Source: a virus
Length of the DNA: 34,090 nt
Virus record (IMG/VR): IMGVR_UViG_3300034356_002967
Coordinates: 1-34,090 of that record
Reading direction: 5' to 3' (one strand)
In this document: one piece after another, positions 1 through 8,439 of the stretch
Layout of the letters: each line of letters starts with the position of its first letter
Numbering within the stretch: position 1 is the stretch's first letter
Made by a program: the position numbers and the translations under genes
Notes under the pieces: model-generated
What the model saw: only the letters and a program-made list of their open reading frames with translations
Database searches by the model: none
Told to the model about the DNA's origin: nothing

Positions 1-3000
1 GCGTGAGTATGGAACTATTGTGCGTGTTGGCGCACCATTTTCCATTGTTACAATATAAATTTCAACCGGTTGGAAAAGTGCCTTTTGAGCAAAGTATAGG
101 TCAACTGAAGTTATAAATGCACCAGTTGGATAGTCTTCTGAACTAATTATAAATGACTGAGCAAGTGGGTCATGATATGTTGTAGTGCTTGTGACTACAG
201 TTCCAGAAACAGTTTCTGAAATTGGGGTTACAGTAAATTGTGGCGTTTTCGTAGACAATATCGTCTCTTGCACAGTCTCAAGTATACCACTTGCAGTATA
301 TTTTGATAGTGCATACGTAGTTTCTGAAGATGCATTTCGCGGATCATCAGTCAACTTAAATGTACGATCACCAGTACGGAATCGAATCGAACTATTATTT
401 GGTATGATAAATGAACCATAGAGTTCTCCAGATGTGTCAGTAGTTAATGTTGCGCCATATGCGCTATAACCAGACTCTGGAGATGGTAATTGGTTTGATA
501 AGATTCCATCAAAACGGCGAGTAGTGTTATCATTTACTGTCGTAGGAATGATAAATTTGGTTGAATCGTTATTTAATATTTGATTTGTGTATGCTGATAT
601 ATCACGATCTTCAAAGAATGGATAGACTCGAGTAGACGCCTTTAATCCAGTTGCATGGAAATATACAATTCGTGAACGTATAAATGGTATAATTGAAGTA
701 TCAACAACACTTTCACCAAGACTTTTTGGCACAAATGAAAAACCAAGAGTAGTATTTGTGCCTGTACGAGTGTCAGTATATGCGCGTTGTGTAGTGGTTG
801 TCGTAGGTATGCCACGACCTCTTATAAATGCTCCGCGTGTAGTAGTTGTACTACTCGCACCCCATTGTCTAGTCCAGTTATTCCAATCCGTGCCAAGTAT
901 GTCAAGCGCTGGATCTTCTGCAATAAACTTGATTGCATCAAATGCGCTGTCATCAGTTACAATAAGATCTGGGCGAGTGATTGTGTCTTTCCAATTATCG
1001 GCAGCAGGAGACAGACGTATATTCCCATTAATCTTTGCATATATGTGCGGGTGAACACTAATGTGTGCAGTCGCTTTTAGGTGCGAAACAAGTTCAACCT
1101 CGTCGTAAGACAGCGTAATTATACTGTCATGTACTCGTATTTTCCCATTGTCTGCAAGCGTAGTGCGTGTAATTGAACCACTCGTAGTATTTGTAACTGT
1201 AGTAGTTGTTAGCGGACTGTCAATTGCAAGGTCAATGTTATGAGTATTGTATCGAGGACGTAACAGTCCAGCGTCACGGTCAACTGCGCATTGATATTGA
1301 GGATCAAAGACGTCGCCAACTCCATGACCAATAAAATTATCAACTAGTATTCCATTTTTAAATCGTTCGCCCGCATCATCAAAAATTGGTTTATCATTAG
1401 CAGAACGTTCTAGTAATGATAGCGAAGTATAATATTCAATATTGCCTATACGTTTTTCAAGGGCACCAATGTCTCGCATTGTATATCGACGATTGTCGAT
1501 ATAATTTTTTACAATTTCAGACACATTTTGCGTGTATGCTGGAACGTTCAATGAATAGAGTGTCATTGAATTTTTTGGCGCTCCAGGCTCAACTGGAGTT
1601 AGAGATGGAATGCCTTGAATAATCGCAAACTCATTTCTAGAATTTACTGTAACCTTATCAATACGTGGTAAATAGAATGTAGCTGCGCAAGTTATAGGGG
1701 TATTTGGATCAATAATGGCTTTTCCAGTATTTGATACTATATTTCCAACAACACCTGAATTTACAGTATAGAGTATGTCTTGTCTAAAGTCTAGCACATC
1801 AGAAAGTTTAATCCCAGAGTATGTTGGTATATTATCATATGGGGTGCCAACGCTGTTGTTATTTGAACTATAAGAGTCAACATTATACATCACGAGATCA
1901 CGACCAGAGACTCCGCCAAGACGGTCATAATATTCATATGTAATATCAATATTAGCATTTAATTGGCCAGAACCAATATATTGGATGCGTCCATTTGTAT
2001 AGATGTTATCGCGTTGGCCGTCATCAATTAGTTTAAATGATGAGGTAATGTCTTTATTATCAGAAACCACACTTACGATGCGGATAATATCGGTATTTTT
2101 AAGAGTGTATATGCGAGACGCACCTCCAGACGCTGGTGTAACGCCACTGTCTGTAGTAGATGCCACACTCTTTGTAACTCGCGCTGCGGTACTGGCATTT
2201 ATAACCTTAACTTTTGCAAGCGCACTATAAACTGCGCCTGATGACCAGTTGCTATTGCTCGGTACTATTGTAATAGTTTTTGCATTCGATGATAGCGTTG
2301 CAGTATATTCACTTTGTGTTTTAGTGGTTCCATTAACTATTAATGTAATATCACTTGTGTCAGTAAATATTTTATTATCACCAACATTAAGAGTTATATT
2401 TGGTGCAGTAGATCCGCTAAAAGTTTGTTGAACATAATATGATATATTTTGAAGAGTCTTTGTTTGTGCATATGGAAGTTCAAACAAGTTTGTACTTGAT
2501 GTTGTTTCTTGTAAATTTCCACCAGTTACATTAAACAAAAAGTTATTTCCATAAATTTGATCAATGTTATCAAATCGACGTGCATTCCAATTAGCAGTTT
2601 GTGCTGTAGAATTAAACTTTACATCATATACATAACATTTAAATTCTGTAGATGACGCGCCAGTTGGTTCAAACGCCTTTATGCGACAAGTGCCAATAAT
2701 GACTACATTTGCACCTTCTACTGGAGGTGTAGTAGTTGATAATGTCGTGTTGTACGCATACAGGTTATATGTATTTGTAATTGTTGAAATCGATGGAAAG
2801 GTAGAATCATTCGCATTGGCACGTTGTACATCACCAATAAAATAGTTGCCTATATTTGCACTCACACTGACATTAAACTCTCCAGTCTCAAGAGCCTTTG
2901 GAGAGGTTAAGTTTAAACTTTTATCAAGTGCTACTCGGTACCCATCAACATAAGCAGTAGATGGATCGAGAGTAACAGTAAATTTACCTCGTGCATCTTC

Positions 3001-4296
3001 AATTGCTGCCTTTTGCTGAGCGACAGTTTCAAATGTATATCCTATTTGATCTAGATCATCTGCCTTGTATGCACCATGTATATATGCAACCTCACTAACG
3101 CGGCCGCCATTGGTTTCATTTACTAATGCAGTGCCTGATGTTCCGTCTCCTGGTGGTAAAACTGCTACAAATTCAGAACCTACAATTGCAGGCGAAGCTG
3201 CGCCGAGAGCAACCCAATCAGTAAGAGGAGCAGTAGTGCTACCAAGATCTTGAATGCGATAGCGCCGCCCAACTACAATACAATTTGCTGGTAAATTATC
3301 GCCATCAAATGTCTCACGTATTTGTATAGAAAATGGATTTACTGTATAGTTACCAGACTCTTCGCTTGTACGCTTTGCAAGTATATCAACAATTTCCGAG
3401 TATTCTGCAGTTTCAACAACTTCTAATGGACGCGAAGAATTTATTACAAGCAGTTTTATATATGAATTTGATACATCTGCTGCATACACAGTTGATGTGA
3501 TCCATTGCAATGTTAAGTCTATTGAATAACGATCGGCGCCTGGAGCACTATAGTTTGGAGTGCCATTTGCATTATCAAGTAATGTATTATCGCTTGAATA
3601 GGTGACAATATTTTCATCAATCTTTAATACTGCATAACCAGAAAGAAGTGTTTCTTCAGACGCCTTATCAATGAAAACCGTTTGACGTGGAACTGCTACA
3701 AATGATCCCTTTGTAAAAAATACACCTTCTTCACAAACAATTCCAGACGCAAACCCAATAGAAATATAAGTTAGATTTGATACTGATGGCAACTCATTTT
3801 CAGTTAAATTTAAATCTGAAGAACGCAATATTAGACTATAACCAGCGAGTGTGTCATCATCAAATTCAGTTTCGCCGGCATTTCCCGTATTGATGTATGT
3901 AAAATAAAACCTATAGATGTTTGCCTCTATTTGTCTATAACCAAGTATTTCACCACGAAGACCTGAAGCATATTCAATAGTTTTTGCAGTCTCGGCAATT
4001 TGAGCGACAGTAAATGCAGTTTCGGCAACAGATGAAACTGCAGTTGATAGGTTTAATGTAAGTGAGCGTACACTGGGCAAAAAAGAAGTCTTGCCGCCAA
4101 TTACTGCAGTATCATTTTTCCAAACACTGCTGCCAAGGCGATTAACTTGATCTTGCAGTGCAGACTGCAACTGATTAAGTTCTCTTACCTGTACACTATA
4201 ACCAGGTTTAAATAATACGCGAAGATAATTTTTATCGCCATTTCCAGACGCATTATAATCATCATGATATGTAGTGTTGTATGTTGTAACAGACAT
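1..4296 (-). CDS. DUF4815-type giant virion structural protein (partial, C-terminus off the left edge)
   Basis: The frame stays open for 1432 codons to the window edge, so the C-terminus is missing. The first ~80 residues (YHDDYNAS, YLRVLFKPGYSVQVRELNQL, then LQDQVNRLGSS, GGKTSFLP) match the N-terminus of the DUF4815 family as I know it from marine T4-like phages. Near the edge there is a DPLAQSF motif followed by GAFITSVDLYF and PVEIYIV, a module also familiar from cyanophage tail proteins. The middle is beta-rich and Thr/Ser/Asn-rich. I see no signal peptide or membrane segment. The start codon overlaps the gp8 stop as TAATG, so translation is probably coupled. Downstream of gp8, T4 has gp9/gp10; this protein may fill part of that outer-wedge or fibre-connecting role, but that is inference from position. 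Confidence 0.8.
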   Translation of the reverse strand, partial: MSVTTYNTTYHDDYNASGNGDKNYLRVLFKPGYSVQVRELNQLQSALQDQVNRLGSSVWKNDTAVIGGKTSFLPSVRSLTLNLSTAVSSVAETAFTVAQIAETAKTIEYASGLRGEILGYRQIEANIYRFYFTYINTGNAGETEFDDDTLAGYSLILRSSDLNLTENELPSVSNLTYISIGFASGIVCEEGVFFTKGSFVAVPRQTVFIDKASEETLLSGYAVLKIDENIVTYSSDNTLLDNANGTPNYSAPGADRYSIDLTLQWITSTVYAADVSNSYIKLLVINSSRPLEVVETAEYSEIVDILAKRTSEESGNYTVNPFSIQIRETFDGDNLPANCIVVGRRYRIQDLGSTTAPLTDWVALGAASPAIVGSEFVAVLPPGDGTSGTALVNETNGGRVSEVAYIHGAYKADDLDQIGYTFETVAQQKAAIEDARGKFTVTLDPSTAYVDGYRVALDKSLNLTSPKALETGEFNVSVSANIGNYFIGDVQRANANDSTFPSISTITNTYNLYAYNTTLSTTTPPVEGANVVIIGTCRIKAFEPTGASSTEFKCYVYDVKFNSTAQTANWNARRFDNIDQIYGNNFLFNVTGGNLQETTSSTNLFELPYAQTKTLQNISYYVQQTFSGSTAPNITLNVGDNKIFTDTSDITLIVNGTTKTQSEYTATLSSNAKTITIVPSNSNWSSGAVYSALAKVKVINASTAARVTKSVASTTDSGVTPASGGASRIYTLKNTDIIRIVSVVSDNKDITSSFKLIDDGQRDNIYTNGRIQYIGSGQLNANIDITYEYYDRLGGVSGRDLVMYNVDSYSSNNNSVGTPYDNIPTYSGIKLSDVLDFRQDILYTVNSGVVGNIVSNTGKAIIDPNTPITCAATFYLPRIDKVTVNSRNEFAIIQGIPSLTPVEPGAPKNSMTLYSLNVPAYTQNVSEIVKNYIDNRRYTMRDIGALEKRIGNIEYYTSLSLLERSANDKPIFDDAGERFKNGILVDNFIGHGVGDVFDPQYQCAVDRDAGLLRPRYNTHNIDLAIDSPLTTTTVTNTTSGSITRTTLADNGKIRVHDSIITLSYDEVELVSHLKATAHISVHPHIYAKINGNIRLSPAADNWKDTITRPDLIVTDDSAFDAIKFIAEDPALDILGTDWNNWTRQWGASSTTTTRGAFIRGRGIPTTTTTQRAYTDTRTGTNTTLGFSFVPKSLGESVVDTSIIPFIRSRIVYFHATGLKASTRVYPFFEDRDISAYTNQILNNDSTKFIIPTTVNDNTTRRFDGILSNQLPSPESGYSAYGATLTTDTSGELYGSFIIPNNSSIRFRTGDRTFKLTDDPRNASSETTYALSKYTASGILETVQETILSTKTPQFTVTPISETVSGTVVTSTTTYHDPLAQSFIISSEDYPTGAFITSVDLYFAQKALFQPVEIYIVTMENGAPTRTIVPYSR

Positions 4297-5675
4297 TAGA
4301 ATTGAATAATAATCTTGATTTCTTCAGTTTGAGCACTTTGACGATTTATTTTTTTGCGATTTTCAGCAAATATAACTTCGCCGCTACGTGGTGTATACTC
4401 ATTGTTATTTACTGTTAAATAATTTATAGTGTTATTATTAGGTGCTGTAAATGAACCAGTTGATGGTACCACGCCATATCCAGTAGTTGAGTTTTGGTGA
4501 AAATAAACACGATGTTGGGTGCTTCCACCAACAGAAACAGTAGAATAGTTATCAAAATACGCCTTTATTCCAGTCGTACCAAAAGTTATTAAACTACCAA
4601 CTGCAGGAGTACTTGTTGGAGCAGACGCTAATGTTAGGTAACGAAGCGCGGCTAGTGTATCAATTGATGAACCTTCAGAATATTCTATATCTTTTAATAC
4701 CGATATTTGACGATATGGTATATACAACCCATCATCCGAAATGTTATCAACTGCGTCTACCGCGATTCCAACATACCACGATGGTAAAGTTGCTGATGGT
4801 TTGTATGCAAATCCACGAGCAGGAGCAATATGTGGAACTATAACTGCTCCAGATCCAGTTTCAGCTGGATCAAAAATAAAATATCCATCAACTATACCTT
4901 TTGAAGACTCCGCGATATAAGAATAGTCAGCAGGCAATAGCACACTTTCAATCGCCCCAGTAGTAGAATTTATATTTACTGGGCATGTTATTGTAATTTC
5001 GGTGTCATTGATTTTTCGCGCAACAAACTGAACAGAATTTGTAGATGTATATCCACTGCCTCCAGAAGTTAATGTAAACCCATATAATAACCCTCCACCA
5101 TCATTTTCAATTGCTGCTGAAATTGAATCAGCAGCAACTCCAGAAGAAATGCTAATAAATTGATCGGTATTGATATTTGCAGTTGCAGTAACTACATTAT
5201 CAACAAGTATCCATATATAACCATCACTGCCATAACTAAGGGCACGATAGTCAGTGGACACTGGAATGTTGGCAACTGCTCCGTCACCGGCCTTTAAGCA
5301 TAGGTAAATTCGTCCACTTATAACTGCATAGCATGGATTAACTTCTCCTCCACCAACAAGTGTACTAGGGTAAAAACAATCAGGATCGGCTGGACTGTAT
5401 GCCTTATAGCGAGCACCAGCTTTCCATTTTATTTGTGGAATTACCAGTCCGCTATTAACCGTATTAATCTTAATTAATGTAGTTAAATTTGATTTTATAT
5501 CGGAATCATCTGAAGGAATTCCAAGAGGAATAGGTATAACTAAACTTGTTGACTCCTCGTCGGTTGCCCATTGTTCAGATTTACCAAGCCCAAGATAATA
5601 TGTACTGTCTGCAATATTGTCTAGAAAAAATTGAGCGTTGTTTCTACGAAAGGAGTCTGTTACGATTGCTGCCAT
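4296..5675 (-). CDS. 8: Baseplate wedge protein gp8
   Basis: 459 residues. The two ends identify it. The N-terminus (AAIVTDSFRRNNAQFFLDN then YLGLGKSEQW) parallels T4 gp8 (RAIVTSKFRTEKM, TFGRSEPW). The C-terminus (SGEVIFAENRKKI then QTEEIKIIIQF) parallels T4 gp8 (GEMIYMENR, QTEEINILFTF). It also has an RIYLCLK segment followed by GYIWILV, like the matching T4 region. T4 gp8 is about 334 residues; the extra length here is a Gly/Ser/Thr-rich central insertion around residues 190-260. In T4, gp8 is a dimeric wedge component bound to gp7 and gp10 in the outer baseplate. A late promoter octamer lies 18 bases upstream. The fibre cassette precedes it, and the DUF4815 gene is fused to its stop codon. 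Confidence 0.88.
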   Translation of the reverse strand: MAAIVTDSFRRNNAQFFLDNIADSTYYLGLGKSEQWATDEESTSLVIPIPLGIPSDDSDIKSNLTTLIKINTVNSGLVIPQIKWKAGARYKAYSPADPDCFYPSTLVGGGEVNPCYAVISGRIYLCLKAGDGAVANIPVSTDYRALSYGSDGYIWILVDNVVTATANINTDQFISISSGVAADSISAAIENDGGGLLYGFTLTSGGSGYTSTNSVQFVARKINDTEITITCPVNINSTTGAIESVLLPADYSYIAESSKGIVDGYFIFDPAETGSGAVIVPHIAPARGFAYKPSATLPSWYVGIAVDAVDNISDDGLYIPYRQISVLKDIEYSEGSSIDTLAALRYLTLASAPTSTPAVGSLITFGTTGIKAYFDNYSTVSVGGSTQHRVYFHQNSTTGYGVVPSTGSFTAPNNNTINYLTVNNNEYTPRSGEVIFAENRKKINRQSAQTEEIKIIIQF

Positions 5676-5693
5676 ATATATTTTTATTTAATG

Positions 5694-5701
5694 TATTTAT
5701 A
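5694..5701 (-). promoter_or_regulatory. T4-type late promoter for gp8
   Basis: A perfect TATAAATA octamer on the minus strand, 18 bases before the gp8 ATG. It lies in the 96-base gap between fibre C and gp8. This is the longest octamer-to-ATG spacing among the promoters found here, so gp8 should have a short AT-rich leader. No Shine-Dalgarno site is visible. Confidence 0.7.
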
Positions 5702-5771
5702 ACAAAATTTTAATTATTTAAAGCGAGTTGTTGGATGTAATTTATTAGTTGCTAGTAGTAAATGAATATTT

Positions 5772-7001
5772 TTATATTTTTACGTAATAGCCTAATAGCC
5801 TAATATTTGTACTATATTCTGGTGTAGATGTTGGAGCGGTTGAAGCTTTATTATCAGTTAAAAAATATTTGAATTGTTGGTTAGTTTCATCTATATACAA
5901 TGGGAATGTCGCACTGCCTTCTGCTTCAAATCCTCCTGTAGATGTACCCATAGAATCTAATGAAATTCTAGTAAATGATGTATTAATAGCGTTGTATTGC
6001 GCTTGTGTAATATTCTGTGCAGTTGTACTCGTAGATGGTACAACTGCACTATTTTGTTCACTCGACTTATAATAGTTTGCGCGTATTTCATTATTTGCAA
6101 ATGTGTTGCAATTTACAATAGCTTGGAGAAGTACACCAACAGTATTTGTTGGGCAATTTGGAACTGTTACTGTCTGTATGCCTGACCACCAAGGATCTGT
6201 ACTTAATGTTCCGTTAGCAGAATAACCTATTAAAAAACTATTACTATTTGAAAGCGTACTATAGTTTGCTGGCACAAATACAGGTGCCGACTGTGATAAC
6301 GCTGATACTTTACCATCAGAGTCTGACACCAATACTCTCGATGCCGTCAAGTTTTCAGTATCAATAGTAGTTGCAGCTCCTGTTATTGTTGCTTGTTTGC
6401 CATTTAGTTGGCTTTGAATACCACTAGTAACACCACTTAGACGTCCTATTTCAGCACTAGTAACAGATCCTATAGAGGTTGTATCAGGTAACACCACGTT
6501 ACCAGAGAAATTTGGGCTTGCAAGGTTTGCCTTAAGGTTTAATGCGGTCTGTGTCGCCGTAGATACCGGTTTATCAGCATCACTCGTATTATTAACATTG
6601 CTGAGCCCAATCATGCTCTTTGTAATGCCACCTACTGTTCCAGTAAAGGTTGGATTTGCAAGGTTTGCCTTAAGATCCAACTGTCCTTGAATACCACTAG
6701 TAACTCCACTTAGACGTCCTATTTCAGCGTTATTAACCGGTCCTATAGAGGTTGTGGTTGGTAGCACCACATTTCCATCAAATGTAGGAGAATTAAGATT
6801 TGCCTTTGTTGATAAGGCAGTTACCATTACAGGTGGCACACTCGAAATCAAATTTGCTAGTTGATTTGCTGCATTAGACGCAGTAATCTTTCTATTTGTC
6901 CCTGCAGGACTCATTGTTAGATCATCAACATCAATGATTTGAATGAGATCATTACTCGTAATAGTCGTTGATGTATCTAGGTCTGTAATTTTAACTGGCA
7001 T
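5772..7001 (-). CDS. Tail fibre C, repeat-containing, baseplate-docking N-terminus
   Basis: 409 residues. The N-terminus (KITDLDTS, then DLIQIIDVDD and AGTNRKITA) is a docking module shared with the two other fibre genes of this cassette. Residues ~65-215 hold repeats of the type LKANLASPTFTGTV, GLSNVNNTSDADKPVST and ATQTALN, interleaved with SIGxVxxAEIGRLSGVTSGIQ repeats. These are typical triple-beta fibre shaft sequences in phages. The last ~170 residues form a distinct tip (FLIGYSANG, then TVPNCPTNTVGVLLQA, ending RLLGYYVKI) with no domain I recognise; this is the likely host-contact end. It has its own near-consensus late promoter. It is probably a trimeric virion fibre that binds cell-surface glycans; the receptor cannot be read from sequence. 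Confidence 0.75.
   Translation of the reverse strand: MPVKITDLDTSTTITSNDLIQIIDVDDLTMSPAGTNRKITASNAANQLANLISSVPPVMVTALSTKANLNSPTFDGNVVLPTTTSIGPVNNAEIGRLSGVTSGIQGQLDLKANLANPTFTGTVGGITKSMIGLSNVNNTSDADKPVSTATQTALNLKANLASPNFSGNVVLPDTTSIGSVTSAEIGRLSGVTSGIQSQLNGKQATITGAATTIDTENLTASRVLVSDSDGKVSALSQSAPVFVPANYSTLSNSNSFLIGYSANGTLSTDPWWSGIQTVTVPNCPTNTVGVLLQAIVNCNTFANNEIRANYYKSSEQNSAVVPSTSTTAQNITQAQYNAINTSFTRISLDSMGTSTGGFEAEGSATFPLYIDETNQQFKYFLTDNKASTAPTSTPEYSTNIRLLGYYVKI
6612..6657. repeat. 46-bp perfect direct repeat, copy 1 (fibre C)
   Basis: Identical base for base to 7692-7737. Both copies encode the NPTFTGTVGGITKSM segment of the fibre shaft repeat. Other repeat units in these genes differ at the DNA level, so these two copies appear to have exchanged sequence recently. 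Confidence 0.9.
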
Positions 7002-7007
7002 ATTTTA

Positions 7008-7015
7008 TATTTATT
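7008..7015 (-). promoter_or_regulatory. Late promoter variant for fibre C
   Basis: AATAAATA on the minus strand, then 6 bases, then the fibre C ATG. It overlaps the stop codon of fibre B. It differs from the T4 consensus only in the first base. The same variant and the same 6-base spacing recur in front of the spike gene. Confidence 0.6.
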
Positions 7016-8420
7016 AGAATTTTATGCAATACAGCATTGCGATGTTTACCGGGCGAGTCTCACTACCTGTAGTACCACTATTTGGCGAGCCTACTGTAAT
7101 AGTGTGACTGTGTGCTCCAGCCGTTCCTGTAGAAACCGCTCCAATTCCAGTAACATATCGTGTTCCACTTAAAAAAGGCCCGTCCGGTGTTGTTCCAGTT
7201 CCAGTTTGTCCAGTCGAATGATTATGATCTCCTGTTGAATTGGATGACGCAGAATGCCCGTGAGTTTGGAACATTTGACTTTGTTTTGCGCCAAATACGC
7301 CAGACACAGTACCATCACCGTTTGTTCCAGATCCACGAACGAAATATCCCCTTAAATCGGGGAGATTGAAGGTCGTACTATTATCTCCTGCACCATATGT
7401 TGTGCCAATAGCTGCAAAAAGTGCTGGATAACCAGAAACCCCTGCTCGGTTAACTGCCTGACCGTTACATACAAGCCAACCAGTTGGTGCAGAGTTCATT
7501 GCAAAAGCCATAACTGCTCCCGCTGGAACAAAGCTAATTGTAGTGCCACCAACAGTAGTTGTGCTTGGTAGTGCTACATTTCCAGAGAATATTGGACTTG
7601 CGAGGTTTGCTTTAAGGTTTAATGCGGTCTGCGTTGCAGTTGATACTGGTTTATTTGCGTCACTTGTGTTATCAACCGCATCAAGTCCAACCATGCTCTT
7701 TGTAATGCCACCTACTGTTCCAGTAAAGGTTGGATTTAAAATATTTGCTTTAAGGTTTAATGCAGTCGCAGTCGCTGTTGATACTGGTTTATTAAGATCA
7801 CTTGTATTATCAACATTACCTAAACCAACTTGTGCTTTTGATACTCCACTTATAACAGAAGAAAATTGAGTAAAATTTATTGGATCAGTGCCAACTACAG
7901 CAACGACACTTGTCACTATCCATGAACTGCCTTTAAGGTCACCGCCATCTACAAGTACATATCCATTATTAATTTCTATTGCCTCATTAAAGTCTGTGGC
8001 ACGAAGTGGGGACCCACTTGCTTGAACTACATAGATTCCATTTTGAGCAGGTGCGCTTTGATCTTTTAGGAGTACACGATTGCCAGATGCAAGGGTTATT
8101 CCACTTATACTAGAACCTGGAATTATATTGGCTATTGTATAATTTTGTGCATTAGATGCAGTGACTACTGGAATTGCAACCTTTATACCAGCACTATTAT
8201 TATTTGCTTTGCTGTCTAATGCATTTTGTATAACTTGTGGTATTGTTGTAGTCAGCCGCGCAAGACCATTTGCGAGGGTACTCGCTTTAATCTTGCGATT
8301 TGTACCAGCTGGATATGTCGACGAAGTCTGCTCAATATTAATTATTTGTAAGAGGTCATTTGACGTTACATCTGTGTCAGCTGTTAGTTCGCTTAACTGT
8401 GAAATTTTTATGGTAGCCAT
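7014..8420 (-). CDS. Tail fibre B with phage tail collar domain
   Basis: 468 residues. The N-terminus (IKISQLSEL, DLLQIINIEQ, AGTNRKIKA) is the same docking module as in fibres A and C. Residues ~195-290 carry the LKANxxxPTFTGTV / GLxxVDNTSDxNKPVST shaft repeats. From ~295 a collar domain (Pfam Collar type) begins: VPAGAVMAFAM, APTGWLVCNGQ, GYPALFAAIG, FNLPDLRGYFVRG. The tip has three His-x-His groups (HGH, HNH, HSH) and ends RPVNIAMLYCIKF. Such HxH groups resemble the metal-binding receptor-binding tip of T4 gp12 (short tail fibre). Here they sit behind a shaft and N-terminus unlike gp12, so I call it a collar-type fibre rather than gp12. It has a consensus late promoter. Confidence 0.85.
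   Translation of the reverse strand: MATIKISQLSELTADTDVTSNDLLQIINIEQTSSTYPAGTNRKIKASTLANGLARLTTTIPQVIQNALDSKANNNSAGIKVAIPVVTASNAQNYTIANIIPGSSISGITLASGNRVLLKDQSAPAQNGIYVVQASGSPLRATDFNEAIEINNGYVLVDGGDLKGSSWIVTSVVAVVGTDPINFTQFSSVISGVSKAQVGLGNVDNTSDLNKPVSTATATALNLKANILNPTFTGTVGGITKSMVGLDAVDNTSDANKPVSTATQTALNLKANLASPIFSGNVALPSTTTVGGTTISFVPAGAVMAFAMNSAPTGWLVCNGQAVNRAGVSGYPALFAAIGTTYGAGDNSTTFNLPDLRGYFVRGSGTNGDGTVSGVFGAKQSQMFQTHGHSASSNSTGDHNHSTGQTGTGTTPDGPFLSGTRYVTGIGAVSTGTAGAHSHTITVGSPNSGTTGSETRPVNIAMLYCIKF
7692..7737. repeat. 46-bp perfect direct repeat, copy 2 (fibre B)
   Basis: Identical to 6612-6657 in fibre C. The amino acid repeat continues beyond this stretch, but the DNA identity stops at both ends, as expected from local gene conversion or recombination. 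Confidence 0.9.
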
Positions 8421-8426
8421 ATACGA

Positions 8427-8434
8427 TATTTATA
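8427..8434 (-). promoter_or_regulatory. T4-type late promoter for fibre B
   Basis: Perfect TATAAATA on the minus strand, 6 bases before the fibre B ATG. It lies in the short gap after the FGE-fold gene. Confidence 0.75.
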
Positions 8435-8439
8435 TAGAA

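Noticed and set aside
7014-8420. Calling fibre B T4 gp12 (short tail fibre)
   Set aside because: Only the collar domain and HxH tip are shared; the N-terminal docking module and shaft repeats belong to the local fibre family.
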